In this document: positions 35,125 through 45,900 of the stretch, in pieces
Numbering within the stretch: the first letter of the stretch is position 1
Layout: the number at the start of each line of letters is the position of its first letter
Assembly: GCA_963721175.1 (NCBI GenBank)
Contig: CAVRIG010000019.1
Coordinates: 23,979 to 87,978, forward strand
DNA: 64,000 nucleotides
Origin: Aliishimia sp963721175
Lineage (GTDB): Bacteria > Pseudomonadota > Alphaproteobacteria > Rhodobacterales > Rhodobacteraceae
Direction of reading: 5' to 3'
Translations under genes and position numbers: made by a program
Notes under the pieces: generated by a model
What the model was told of the DNA's origin: nothing
Seen by the model: the letters and a program-made list of their open reading frames with translations, nothing else
The model's database searches: none

Positions 35125-36435
35125 TCAGGTGATGCGATAGCCCAGCAGCCGCGGCAGCCAGAGCGCGATTTCGGGGAACGCCAGGATCAGCCCCAGCGCC
35201 ACCGCCATCGCCAGCAGCAGCCAGCCGACCCAGCGGAAGGTCGATTCGAGCGGCACGCCCGCGATCTTGGCAGTCACCATCAGGTTGACCGCGACGGGCG
35301 GCGTGAACTGTCCCATGGCGATGTTGATGGCCATCACCACGCCGAACCAGACATAGGACCAGCCGAAGGTCTCCACGATCGGCACCAGCAGCGGCAGCGT
35401 GATGAGGTAGATCGACACGCCGTCGAGAACCATGCCGGCCAGCAGCAGCACGATCATCACCAGCACGAGGATGACCCACTGGTTGTCGCTGACCGCCAGG
35501 AGCAGCTCGGCCGTCGCGTCAAAGGCGCCCATGGTGGAGCCGGCCCAGGCGAAGAGCCCCGCCAGCGACAGGATGATCATCAGCACGCGCCGAAATCTTG
35601 GCGCTTTCGGCCAGCACGTTGTAGACGTCGCGCCAGCCCATGGTGCGGTAGAAGACGGTGCCGACCAGCAGCCCGTAGAGCCACTGCGACCACTGCCGTC
35701 TCGGTCGGCGTGAACAGGCCGGAGCGCAGGCCGCCCAGGATGATGACCGGCGCCAGCAGGCCCGGCAGCGCGCGGCGCGAAGGCTGGCCCAGAAGCGCGG
35801 GCGCTCCGGGCTCTCGCCCAGCGCCGAAGTCGTGGCGGCGGCTGAGCAACATCGTCGGCACCGCGATCGCCGCGCCCAGCAGGACGCCGGGGATCAGGCC
35901 GGCGGCGAAGAGCGCGCGCAGGTCGAGTCCCGGGACGATGACGAATAGACGATCATCGCGATCGACGGCGGGATCAGGATCGCGGTCGAGGCGGAGGCGG
36001 CGATGACGCTGGCGGTGAAGGGCTTGCGGGTAGCCCGCCTTGACCATGGAGGGGAGCATGACGGTCGCGACCGCCGCCGCGTCGGCAGGGCCGGAGCCCG
36101 ACATGCCGCCCATGATCATGCAGACGAGCATCGCGACCAGCGCCAGCCCGCCGCGCCGCGGGCCGACGATGGCCTGCGCGAATTCCACCAGCCGCGCGGC
36201 CACGCCGGAGCGTTCGAAGACGGCAGCCGGTCAGGATGAACAGCGGGATGGCGATCAGCGGATACTTGGCGACCGCGGCATAGGTGTTGGGCCCGATCAT
36301 CCCCATGGCGGAGGCATCGAGACCCAGGAAAACGCCCACTGCCCCGCCGAGACCCAGCGCCACGGCGATCGGCGTGCCGATCAGCATGAGAACGGACGAA
36401 GACGCAGAAGCAGCGACGAGGTTGGCGGTGATCAT
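35125..36435 (-). pseudogene. dctM: TRAP transporter large permease DctM, multiply frameshifted
   Basis: The whole DctM sequence can be followed from MITANLVAASASSSVLMLIG to WLPRLLGYRIT. The reading frame changes at least five times (about 36228, 36030, 35945, 35690 and 35585). Conserved blocks survive: AAVAKYPLIAIPLFILTG, MGGMSGSGPADAAAVATVM, GLFTPTETAVVAV and MGQFTPPVAVNLMVTAKIAG. The start overlaps the dctQ stop as ATGA. Each shift is one or two bases and the protein sequence between shifts is well conserved, which points to very recent decay or to sequence error. Confidence 0.8.
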
Positions 36436-36971
36436 CGCCGCGCACTCCGGCGCCGGATCAGAACCGCCCAGCCGCGGCCCAGCACGCGCAGCAGGATGGC
36501 GATGCAGAGGATCGGCATCCAGATCGTGTAGATCCAGGTCGGGATTGCCGAGACCTGGCGTGGTCTCCTCCCAATACCATTCGGAATAGGTGAGCTCGCG
36601 CACCGTAGTAGAGGATCAGCGAGAACATCAGCGTCGTCGCGAGCATCGTGATCACCTCGCAGAGCCAGCGCAGCGCGCGGCGGCAGACGGTCGAGAAAGA
36701 AGGTGATGCGGATGTGCTGGTCGCCGGCGAATGCGGCGGAGGCGCCGACGAAGGTCATGAAGACCAGCAGGAAGACCGAGTATTCCTCGGTAAAGGCGAA
36801 GGAGACGTTGGTCGCGTATCGCGCCACGACATTCCCGAAGGAGATGAGGCAGATCAGCGCCATCGCCGCCGCGCCCAACGCCTCCTCGATCCGGACCGGA
36901 ACGATGGTATGGTCGGTTTTCGGCGCCATGGCATCCTCGTCGGCTGGCCCGCCGGGTGGCAGCTCGGCCAT
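36432..36971 (-). pseudogene. dctQ: TRAP transporter small permease DctQ, frameshifted
   Basis: Four membrane segments of a DctQ subunit are recognisable: VRIEEALGAAAMALICLISF, TEEYSVFLLVFMTFVGASAA, then (other frame) VITMLATTLMFSLILYYGA and TWIYTIWMPILCIAILLRVL. Frame changes lie near 36685 and between 36555 and 36605. Start chosen at MAELPPG (36971) because GAGGAG precedes it by about 6 bases. Confidence 0.75.
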
Positions 36972-37008
36972 CTTGCGCTCCTCGATATCCTGGGACGTTG
37001 GCGTGGCC

Positions 37009-37033
37009 GGGTCCGCGCCCGAAACGCGGACCC
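37009..37033 (-). terminator. Intercistronic hairpin between dctP and dctQ
   Basis: GGGTCCGCG pairs perfectly with CGCGGACCC around a 7-base loop, 12 bases after the dctP stop. No U-run follows. In TRAP operons such a hairpin commonly lets the receptor be made in excess over the membrane subunits. Confidence 0.7.
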
Positions 37034-37044
37034 GAGCTGTGCGT

Positions 37045-38070
37045 TCAGCGGTTGGCGATCGACTTTTCGGCCTGCTCGACCAGATCGGCGCCGATCTTTT
37101 CCTTCCACTCATCGTAGACGTCGCGCGTCGCATCGACGAAGGCCTGGCGCTCCTCGTCGGTGAGCTGGACCACATCGACGCCATAGCCCTTGATCTCCTC
37201 GATCAGGCTCGTGTCACCGTCGGTCAGACCCTCGCGCGCGACCTCGATCCCGTAGGCGCCGGCATCGACCGCGGCCTGGCGCAGGATCTCCTGATCCTCG
37301 GGGGTGAAGCTGTTCCAGACTTCCGGGTTCACCGCGAAGATCAGCGGGTCGGCCACGTAGCCCCACTGGGTCACGTTGGTCTGGCCCAGCTCATGCATCT
37401 TCAGCACCGTGTAGATGGTCAGCGGGTTCTCCTGCCCGTCGACCGCCCCCGTGGTCAGCGCCGGCTGCGCGTCGGCCCAACTCATCTGCGTGGGGTTGGC
37501 GCCGAGCGCGGTGAAGATGTCGTTGAAGATCGGCGAGCCGACCACGCGCAGCTTCAGACCTTCCAGATCCGCGGGCGTGCGGATCGGCCGCTTGGAGTTC
37601 GTCACTTCGCGGAACCCGTTCTCCGCCCAGGCGAGCGGCACCGCGCCCTTCTCTTCGATGATCTCGAAGAGCTGCTCGCCCACCGGCCCCTGCGTCAGCG
37701 CGTCGAGCGCCGCGTAGTCCGGCATCAGAAACGGCAGCGAGAAGAGGTTCAGTTCCGTGATCTGCGGCGACCAGTTGATGGTCGAGCCCACCGCCATGTC
37801 GATCACGCCCTGGCGCATCGCGGTGAATTCGCGGGTCTGGTCGCCCTGCACCAGCTGCACGCCGGGATAGATCTTCATGTTGATTCGGCCGTCGGTGCGT
37901 TCCGCGGTCAGCTCGGCCCACCGATCGGCGGCGAGCCCCCATGGGAACGGTGCCGGCACCACGGTCGAGACGCGGTATTCGTCCTTGTAGTCGTCCTGCG
38001 CCATCGCGGGGCTGAGCCCCAGCGCGGCAAGAGCCGCACCGGCGGCGATCCAGGTCTTCAGGTTCATCAT
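37045..38070 (-). CDS. dctP: TRAP transporter substrate-binding protein DctP
   Basis: Periplasmic receptor of 341 residues. Signal peptide to about residue 25 (WIAAGAALAALGLSPAMAQ). Family features: FPWGLAADRWAELTAERTDG, IYPGVQLVQGDQTREFTAMR, LKLRVVGSPIFNDIFTALGA with the Arg that binds the ligand carboxylate, and TGAVDGQENPL. GGGAGG stands about 8 bases before the start. The ligand should be a carboxylate or sulfonate. This gene is intact, unlike the two permease genes behind it. Confidence 0.9.
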   Translation of the reverse strand: MMNLKTWIAAGAALAALGLSPAMAQDDYKDEYRVSTVVPAPFPWGLAADRWAELTAERTDGRINMKIYPGVQLVQGDQTREFTAMRQGVIDMAVGSTINWSPQITELNLFSLPFLMPDYAALDALTQGPVGEQLFEIIEEKGAVPLAWAENGFREVTNSKRPIRTPADLEGLKLRVVGSPIFNDIFTALGANPTQMSWADAQPALTTGAVDGQENPLTIYTVLKMHELGQTNVTQWGYVADPLIFAVNPEVWNSFTPEDQEILRQAAVDAGAYGIEVAREGLTDGDTSLIEEIKGYGVDVVQLTDEERQAFVDATRDVYDEWKEKIGADLVEQAEKSIANR

Positions 38071-38126
38071 GTTCTATCCTCCCATGAAATGATGAAATCG
38101 GTGCCCGTTCGGGGACACCTTCGGGG

Positions 38127-39114
38127 TTACGAAACGGCTGCGGGCTCCATCATCCTGCGCAACGTGGCGGCGATCCTCTCGTCGCTCACCCGCGCTTCTG
38201 CCTCCATCGTGGGCGCATAGGCGATGGGGATGCGGGGCGCGCCCAGCCGCGTCACCGGTGCCTTCAGTCGGAAATGCAGCGCCTCGGCCACGCTGGCGGC
38301 GATCTCCGCGCCGAAACCGGCGACACGCCACCGCCTCGTGGACCACCAGCAGGCGCCCGGTCTTCTCGACCGAAGCCATCACGGTGTCGCGGTCCCAGGG
38401 CCAGAGCGTGCGCAGGTCGATCACCTCCGCCTCGATGCCGTCCGCGGCCAGCTCCTCGGCCACGCGCAGGCAGCCGTGCCGCATCGCCGACCAGGTGACG
38501 ATGGTGACATCTCTGCCCTCGCGCGCAACGTCGGCATGGCCGAGCGGCACAAGGTGCTCGCCATCCGGCACTTCGCCCTCCAGTGCCCAGAGGTTCTTGT
38601 GCTCCATGTAGACCACGGGGTCGTCGCAGCGGATCGCGGATTTGAGCAGGCCCAGATTGTCCGCGGGCGTCGCGGGCGCGACCACCACGAGGCCCGGGAT
38701 GTGCGTGTACCAGCTCTCCAGCGACTGCGAATGCTGCGCCGCCGAAGACCGCCACATGCCCACCGGCTCGCGCGCCACCAGCGGCACCCGCATCTGGCCG
38801 CCGAACATGAAGCGCGCCTTGGCCGCCTGATTCACCAGCTCATCCACCGCGCAGAGTGCGAAATCGGAAAACCGCATCTCCACGATGGGCCGCGTGCCGG
38901 TCATCGCCGCACCCACCGCGGCGCCCATGATGCACGCCTCCGAAATCGGCGTGTCCGCGATCCGGTCCGCGCCGAACTGCTCCTGCAGGCCGCGATACTG
39001 GCCGAAGACGCCGCCCCGGCCCAGGTCTTCGCCCAGGGCCCAGACCGATGGATCGCGCTCCATTTCTTCGATCACGGCGCGGCGCCCGGCGTCGAGATAG
39101 GTCGAGACGCCCAT
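38127..39114 (-). pseudogene. 2-oxoacid/acetoin dehydrogenase E1 beta subunit, one frameshift near the end
   Basis: Partner of the E1 alpha gene; the stop of alpha overlaps this start (ATGA). Residues 1-265 are standard E1 beta: DPSVWALGEDLGRGGVFGQY, TPISEACIMGAAVGAAMTG, SQSLESWYTHIPGLVVVAPA, VYMEHKNLWAL and VIDLRTLWPWD. After LLVVHEAVA one extra base near 38322 shifts the frame. Corrected, the end reads APTMEAEARVSDERIAATLR and stops at 38127, giving about 328 residues, the family length. No E2 gene is adjacent. Confidence 0.85.
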
Positions 39115-40124
39115 CAGAACGCCCTCTCGCGCGGGCTGCCCACGTCCTGCACGTCGCCATAGGCACCCCATGCGTCCGGCCAGTCGGACTCGCGGGCCGC
39201 GCGGGCGATCTCTGCCATGTCTGCATTTTCCCTTTGGTGAACCTCGCTCAGGCGCGCATCCTCGATACCCGCGAGCCGCAGCGCAGCCTCCAGCCGGGCA
39301 ATGGGGCAGTTGCCGCGCCACTCCTCGACCTCTGCAGTGGGCCTGTAGGTGGCGGGATCGACCGAGGTGTGACCCGTCATCCGGTAGGTGCGACAGGTCA
39401 CGAAGTATGGCCCTCGGCCCGCCCGCACCGCCTCGATGGCCGCGCGTGCCGCGGCATCCACCGCGATCACGTCGTTGCCATCCACCTCCGCCGCCTCGAT
39501 GCCGAGGCTTTCCGCGCGCGCGGCGGCACCGAGGCCGCCGGTCATCTCGCGCGTGCGGGTCGTGGCGGAAAACCCGTTGTCCTCGCAGACGAACAGCACC
39601 GGCAGATCGAATACCCGCGCCCAGTTGAGCCCTTCCAGGAACGGTCCCCTGTTCACCGCCCCGTCGCCGAAGATGCAGGTCACGATCTGCCGCGATCCGT
39701 TCAGCTTCAGCGCATGGGCCGCACCGGCGGCAATGGGAATGTTGGCCCCCACGACTCCGTTGGCGCCCAGCATCCCCACACCGAAATCGGCGATGTGCAT
39801 CGACCCGCCCTTGCCGCCGCAGGTGCCGCCGGTCCGCCCGAAAAGCTCGCGCATCATGGAGAGCCCGTCGGCTCCCTTGGCCAGAGTGTGGCCATGCCCG
39901 CGATGGGTCGAGAGCAGCAGATCCTCCGTCTCCAGGTTCGTGCAGACCCCTGCCGCCACTGCCTCCTGTCCGATGGAGGGGTGGATGGCACCCAGCACCA
40001 GCCCTTCCTTCTGTCCGGCGATGGCCTGCTCCTCGAACGCGCGGATGCGGTGCATCAAACGCAACACGTCCAGGAACCGGTCCCGGTCGAAATTGTCGCG
40101 TCTCGGGTCCGAACCTTCCGTCAT
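39114..40124 (-). CDS. 2-oxoacid/acetoin dehydrogenase E1 alpha subunit
   Basis: ThDP-dependent decarboxylase subunit of 336 residues. Typical elements: HPSIGQEAVAAGVCTNLETE, STHRGHGHTLAKGAD, GGKGGSMHIADFGVGMLGAN, the ThDP motif FGDGAVNRGPFLEGLNWA and CEDNGFSATTRTREM. The RTYRMTGHTSVD loop is also conserved. It forms an alpha2-beta2 E1 with the next gene; acetoin or a branched 2-oxo acid are possible substrates. The start overlaps the IclR stop (ATGA), so regulator and enzyme are on one transcript. Confidence 0.9.
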   Translation of the reverse strand: MTEGSDPRRDNFDRDRFLDVLRLMHRIRAFEEQAIAGQKEGLVLGAIHPSIGQEAVAAGVCTNLETEDLLLSTHRGHGHTLAKGADGLSMMRELFGRTGGTCGGKGGSMHIADFGVGMLGANGVVGANIPIAAGAAHALKLNGSRQIVTCIFGDGAVNRGPFLEGLNWARVFDLPVLFVCEDNGFSATTRTREMTGGLGAAARAESLGIEAAEVDGNDVIAVDAAARAAIEAVRAGRGPYFVTCRTYRMTGHTSVDPATYRPTAEVEEWRGNCPIARLEAALRLAGIEDARLSEVHQRENADMAEIARAARESDWPDAWGAYGDVQDVGSPRERAF

Positions 40125-40945
40125 GCCCCCGCCTTCTCTCTTGCGTCCACATTACCGGTGGCTCCGTCGTCGGTGCCACCAATCATCGTTCCCAGTTGGG
40201 CCGCTTCGATCTTCAGAAGCGTCACGAGTTCCTCGATCCGGGGCGAGGTCATGCGCTCGCGGATCGCCGCGATCGACAGCGCCGCGGCGATGCGGCCTTG
40301 GCCGTCGATCACAGGGACGGCCACGGCGTTCATGGCGCTGACGATATGACCATCGTTGAACGCGAAGCCGCGCGCCCGCGCCTCGGCCACCATCGCGCGC
40401 AGCGCCTCGTCGCCATAGGCCGCGAACGGCCGTCGCGCCTCGCGGTTCGCCGCAATGATGCGGTCGATCTCCGCCTGCGGCTCGAAGGCCAGGAGCGCCA
40501 TCGACCCGGCACCGACGCCAAGGGGCCGGCGGTCCCCCACCGACAGGGTGAGCGAACGGATCGGATAGGCGCCGGTCCGGCGATCCACGCAATGGGCCCG
40601 ATTTCCGTCTCGCAGCGACAGGAAGATCGTGTCGTCCGTCGCCTCCGCCAGCCGCTCCAACACGGGACGCGCAAGTGCAATGATGTGAAATCGCCGCGCC
40701 ACATGGCCGAGGTTGAACAGGCAATAGCCCAGCCTGTAGCGCTTGCTCGCCTCGTCAGTCTCCACGTAGCCGACGTCGACAAGCGCCCGCAGAAGCCGCG
40801 ATGCGGTCGCCTTGCCCAGGCCGATCTCCGCGGCGACCTCGGAAAGGCGCATCCCGTCAGAGCCGCCTTCCGACAGCACCTTGAGCACCATCGACGCACG
40901 GCCGATCGTCTGCACAGATGCACCCCCGGCGTTCGGCAAGATCAT
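40121..40945 (-). CDS. IclR-family transcriptional regulator
   Basis: A 274-residue IclR protein. Winged helix: RASMVLKVLSEGGSDGMRLS then EIGLGKATASRLLRALVDVG. Effector domain: LRDGNRAHCVDRRTGAYPIR and IVSAMNAVAVPVIDGQGR. ATG 40945 is preceded directly by GGAGGGAGG, a tight spacing, so a slightly later start is possible. First gene of the E1/TRAP/ThDP operon and probably its regulator. Confidence 0.9.
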   Translation of the reverse strand: MILPNAGGASVQTIGRASMVLKVLSEGGSDGMRLSEVAAEIGLGKATASRLLRALVDVGYVETDEASKRYRLGYCLFNLGHVARRFHIIALARPVLERLAEATDDTIFLSLRDGNRAHCVDRRTGAYPIRSLTLSVGDRRPLGVGAGSMALLAFEPQAEIDRIIAANREARRPFAAYGDEALRAMVAEARARGFAFNDGHIVSAMNAVAVPVIDGQGRIAAALSIAAIRERMTSPRIEELVTLLKIEAAQLGTMIGGTDDGATGNVDAREKAGA

Positions 40946-41172
40946 CCTCCCTCCGCGCGGGCCGCACCCCGCTCGTTCCGCCAAGTGATACCGAAACTGC
41001 CAAAAAATGAAACACGTATTCTTTACCCTCGGACGCACGACTGCCGCGCGCGTCGCACATGCGGTCACCTTCCGGTCCGGGCAGAGGCGTGGCATCGAGC
41101 GTCATTGCGTGGTTGCCGCACATGCCCGCACGCGAACGCCGAACGAAGCCATTCGGTTTCATGAAAGGCTGG

Positions 41173-41667
41173 TCAAATCGGATAGCCAAGTTCCCTGGCA
41201 CTCGACCAGAAGCGTGAATTCAGGTCCGCGATGCGCAGTATCGTTTCCTCGATTTCCGCCATGGCGTTCTGATCCAGATCATGGCTCTCGCCCACGCGAA
41301 TGTCATGCTTGCGGTCGGATATCCGCATCATGATGGATCGCGTGCTGCCGTTCTCCCGGTCGAAGGCATAGATGCAGTGGTTGTAGCGGTTTCGGAGAAC
41401 GGCGAGCCGCACCATTTCCCGGGTCAGCGCGAGCACCTGCTCCCTTTCGCCATCATCCACCCGCGGCATCTTCGCGAGCCGCTCGACGAGGTCGACCCTG
41501 GCCCTTGACGTGTTGAGCGTCAGGAAGATGATGACAGCGGTCTCCTTGTCGCACCTGGCCAGGCCGGCGATGAAATGTATCAGCAGGCTTTCGGTGTTGG
41601 TCCAACTGTAGTTCAGCCGGCCGACCCTGAGCAGGAACTCCTCAAAGGCCTTCGGCTCACCGGCCAT
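41173..41667 (-). CDS. Conserved hypothetical protein
   Basis: A 164-residue, mostly helical protein. Conserved-looking stretches are RLNYSWTNTESLLIHFIAGL, NTSRARVDLVERLAKMPRVD, LAVLRNRYNHCIYAFD and ISDRKHDIRVG. The pattern resembles small helical proteins that sense or process an unknown signal; no known motif. It overlaps the LuxR-type gene stop by 11 bases and so follows it on one transcript. Function unknown. Confidence 0.7.
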   Translation of the reverse strand: MAGEPKAFEEFLLRVGRLNYSWTNTESLLIHFIAGLARCDKETAVIIFLTLNTSRARVDLVERLAKMPRVDDGEREQVLALTREMVRLAVLRNRYNHCIYAFDRENGSTRSIMMRISDRKHDIRVGESHDLDQNAMAEIEETILRIADLNSRFWSSARELGYPI

Positions 41668-42341
41668 GATACTGATCCGGGTGGTCGACCCCCTCGACCC
41701 GGGACAGGTACCACTTCGCTGCCGCTGTCCGGTTCGACACCCCCAGTTTGGCGAAGATGTTGTGCGTGTGAAGTTTCACGGTGTGCTCGGAGAGATCGAG
41801 CGTTCCGGCGATCACCTTGTTCTGCAGTCCTTGCGCGATCAGCGGCAGGATCTGCAACTCGCGCGGCGTCAGGCAGACATCGCCTCCGGGCTTGGACTTC
41901 CGCCGGGTCGGCGGGTTTGCGTTGAACAGTGTCGGGCTGGCCGCAGAGCTGCTCAGCTGGTGCATAGCTGTGTCCGCACAGAAGCAACCTCAGGATCGAC
42001 AGCCATACGTCTATCGGAGTGTTCAATGGCAGAAGGCTTACCGTTCGCGCCATATCCGATTCGAGAATCGCGCGAATTTCCGCCACTTCGGTGCAGGCCA
42101 CGGCGACCATCGTGTTCGGCAGTTGCGTTCTGATGTCTCGAATGCATTGTTCCAGGTTCGGAACCGATTCGTGAATGACCACAAGCTCTGGTTGCAATTT
42201 CAGTTGCGGCAGCGCTGCGGTATCGTGTCTGCGATCGAATTGAACCTCGGGAAACTCGAAGTCCAAGATACGTATCAAGTTGTTGGAAAATTGCAGAGAA
42301 CTGCCTATCAGTACGGCAGATAAATGCATGTTCTGTTCCAT
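41657..42341 (-). pseudogene. LuxR/CsgD-type regulator with pseudo-receiver domain, one frameshift
   Basis: N-terminal domain (about 120 residues) has receiver-like alternation (LSAVLIGSSLQFSNNLIRIL, LQPELVVIHESV, TMVAVACTEVAEIRAILESD). His-Glu stands where the phospho-accepting Asp should be, as in VpsT/CsgD-like proteins that do not need phosphorylation. The C-terminal LuxR helix-turn-helix (CLTPRELQILPLIAQGLQNK, LDLSEHTVKLHTHNIFAKLG) is intact but read in another frame; the shift lies in the linker at about 41890-41960. Divergent from the acidic repeat protein gene, its likely target. Confidence 0.75.
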
Positions 42342-42915
42342 GAATTTCCTCCCAAAAAAGTTCGTTCTAGAAATTAGAGCGGATTATTACCCTACCCGTA
42401 CGGACTAACTCCAATCATTTCAGTTTAGCCCAAGAACGCATCGTTTTCGATGTAATTTGTCATATTCCGCATCAGTTACTACCATGTGGGGAATTCCGCC
42501 ATTTCCATCGTGTGTCGATCCGACGGAATAGCACTGGAAATGCAGGAAAGATTCGACCAATCGACAGTTCTGCAATCTTCGGTTGTGTTTGCGGCCGTAC
42601 TGCCCCGTCCGCTAGCCGAACGGGCCTGTCCCATCGTGCAGATAGGCGTCCAGGTCGTCGAATGTGATCCTTTCAGTTGCGCGGACGCCGTTCCAGACGG
42701 GTCCACGCCCTCCACAAGACATCGCTCTGTGGAGTGCGCAGTGCGGTGATACCTGTCGCCGCCTTTTTGGAAAGGAGGTGGCAAGTACCGGAATAGACGA
42801 CGCTACGAGCGGGCGACCGCTCTTCCGAGAAAATCAATTTTTCATAGGCAGTGCCTGGTCTCCGTTTTGGAAATGACTGGCGGAGGATGGCTTGCCTCAT
42901 CCAAGTGAGGAAGAA
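42342..42915. promoter_or_regulatory. AT-richer divergent control region
   Basis: Five hundred and seventy bases between the LuxR-type gene and the acidic repeat gene. The first 140 bases are clearly less GC-rich than the surroundings, fitting promoter DNA for one or both directions. An 87-codon open frame at 42486-42749 has no good ribosome site or recognisable motif and is not called as a gene. GAGGAAG before 42916 is the ribosome site of the repeat protein. Confidence 0.5.
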
Positions 42916-45900
42916 ATGTCCAATCGCAATTACACACATCCCTTCATGGTCAACCTTGGCGATATCAATATCGACCCCGACTCCGAAGATGTATCGCTGA
43001 ACGGGAACCTGAACGGCAATCTCAACGGCAATCTGAACGCCAACTACAACAAGGCCAAGAGCGACGCGGAAGCCGACAGCGAAGCTGAAGCCGAGGCCGA
43101 AGCCGACGCCGAAGCGGAAGCTGACGCCGAAGCGGAAGCGGAAGCCGACAGCGAAAGCAAAAGCGACAGCAAGAGTGAGAGCGAAAGCGATGCCGATGCG
43201 GACGTCGATGTCGACGTTGACGTCGATGTCGGCGTGGGCCTCGACACGCTGCCGATGGATGACGATTTCGGCGACTTCGACCTCGACGATAGCGAGATCG
43301 AAGGCGACGTCATCATGGCGCAGGGGGACATCGAATACGATCCCGGCCACGACATGAGCATGGGCGATATCCTGACCGACAACACGTTCGGTGCTGGGAA
43401 CAATGCGGCATTCGTGAATGCCCAGTCGATCGCGCTTGAAGACAACGACTATCTCAAGGACGCCAAGGTCGCCAACGAGTCGGACTTCGAACAGAAGGGC
43501 GAAGCGGAAGGTGGCTGGGCCAAGGCCGAAGAAGGCATTTCCGTTGATTCAAACGGCGGAACAGGTGGTAGCGACGCCGAAACCGAAGGTGGTGACGCCG
43601 AAGGTGGTGAGGCCGAAGGCGGCGACGCCGAAGCCAAGGTCGAGAGCGGCGATGCCGATGAAGTCGAAGCCAAGGGCGGCGACAGCGGCGAAACCGGCGA
43701 GATCGAGGCCGAGGGCCACGAGGTCGATGCCGGTGATGTCGAGGCCGAAGCCGAAGGCGACGGCGGCGACAGTGGCGACACCAAGGCCGAACAGGATTCC
43801 GAGAGCGAAGCGGACAACGAATCCGACGTTGAAGGAGAAGGCGGCGAAGGTGGCAAGGCCGAGTCCGAGAACGACTCCGATTCCGAGGTGAAGGCGGACG
43901 CCGAATCCGAGGACGAGGGCGGCGACAGCGGCGAGGTCGAGGCCGAGGCCGAGACCGAAGGCGACACCAAGGCCGATGCGGAGAATGACTCCGACGGCGG
44001 CGACAGCGGAGAAACCGAATCCGAATTCGGAAGGCGAGGTCGAGGCCAAGAGCAACTCGGAAGCCGAAGGTGAGGGTGGCGACGGCGGCGAGATCGACGG
44101 CGACGTCGAGGTCAAGTCCGAAGCAGAAGCCGATGGCGAAGCCGAAGGCGAAGGCGGCGACGGCGGCGAGATCGACGGCGACGTCGAAGCCAAGGGCGAC
44201 GCCGAGACCGATAGCGATGCCGAAGGCGAAGGCGGCGACGGCGGAGATGCCGAAGGCGACGTCGAAGCCAAGGGCGACGCCGAGACCGACAGCGATGCTG
44301 AAGGTGACGGCGGCGACAGCGGCGACGTCGAGGCCGAAGGCGAAGGCGAAGCCGAGGGCGAAGCCGAAGCCGAAGCCAAGTCCGACGCCGGCGATTCCGG
44401 CGAGATCGACTCCGAGACGGAGGCCGAGGGCGAAGGCGAAAGCGACGTCGAAGCCAAGGGCGACACCGACGCTGATGGTGATGGCGACGGCGACGGCGGC
44501 GATGGCGGCGAAGGAGAAGGCGAAGCAGAGGCCAAGGGCAACGCCGAGACCGAAGCCGAGGCCGAAGGCGCCGAACTCAGGCGAGATCGAGTCGAAGAAC
44601 GAGGCCGAAGGCGACGCCGAGGGTGAAGGCGAGGGTGAGGCGGATGCCGAGTCCGAAGCAGAGGGCGACGGCGGCAGCGCCGAGGCCGATGCGGATGCCA
44701 AATCCGAAGCCGAGGCCGAGAACGAAGCCAGCGCCCAGGCCGCTGAGGGGTTCGATCCCGAAGACGGTGACGCAGAAGAAGTCTCCGCTCAGGCGGATAC
44801 GGCTGATGCGAATGCCGATGGTGACGCCAATGCGACCGGCGGAACCGGCGGCAACGGTCCCGCGACAAGTGGTGACGCCAACTCCACAGGCACCGGCACG
44901 GGGACTGGCACCAACACCAGCACCGCCAGCTCTACCGACACCACGGGTGACGGAGGGGCCGGAACCTCGACCACGGGTCCCGCGACCAACACGACCACCG
45001 GCACCGGAACGGGAACCGGCGGCGCGGGTGCGGCAGGCTCCGGCATGGCCGACAACGACGCCAACGGCACCAATACCGGGACCGGTACGGGAACCGGCAC
45101 GGGTACGTCGAACTCGACCAACACCGGAGCGGCAGGGGGTGCGGCGACAACGACGGCGGCGCCCAACACCAACACGTCGTCCGGAACGGGAACCGGCACC
45201 GGCACATCCGGCATGACCGGCGCCGGCACCGGCACGACGGATGACGATGCCAACGGTTCTGGCACCGGCACCAACACCTCGCAGTCCGGCGCTGGCGCGG
45301 CGGGCACCGGGACCACCGATGACGACGCCAACGGCACCGGCACCGGCAGCACCGACTCCGAATCCGGAGCGGGTGCGGCAGGCTCGGGCATGGCCGACAA
45401 CGACGCGACCAACACCGGGACCGGCAGCACCGACTCCGAATCCGGCGCAGGCGCGGCGGGGACGGCCAACAACGACGCCGACACCACCGGCACCGGCACG
45501 TCCACCTCGTCCGCGACGGGCGGGGACGGCGGTGCGGGCACCGGCACCTCGACCGGCACGGCAAGCAGCGCCGATTCCGCGACGGGTACCGGTACCAGCG
45601 GCGCAGGCGGTGCTTCGATGTCGGACACCGACGCTGCGTCGACCGGGACCAACAGCGGCTACGCTGACGGTGACGGCGGCTATGGCGGGTTGTCGGAGAT
45701 CGCGGCCGAGGCGCTGGCGCAGTCGACATCGGATGTCGACAGCACCCAGACCTCCGGTTCGGCGGGCGCCGGCGACGCCATGAGCTCGGCCACGAGCAAT
45801 GGCTCGGCAACCGGCGATGCGACCGCGATGAGCGGTGCGTCGGGTGCGTCGTCGAACTCGGCCATGGGCGGCACCGGTGGTGCGGCCACGGGCGGTGCAA

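Noticed and set aside
42486..42749. 87-codon open frame before the acidic repeat gene
   Set aside because: No ribosome site, no motif, and an equally long frame exists on the opposite strand.
43454..45900. Long open frames on the minus strand opposite the repeat protein
   Set aside because: They are mirror images of the low-complexity coding strand (Ser/Pro/Ala/Val- or Arg-rich) and have no start signals.
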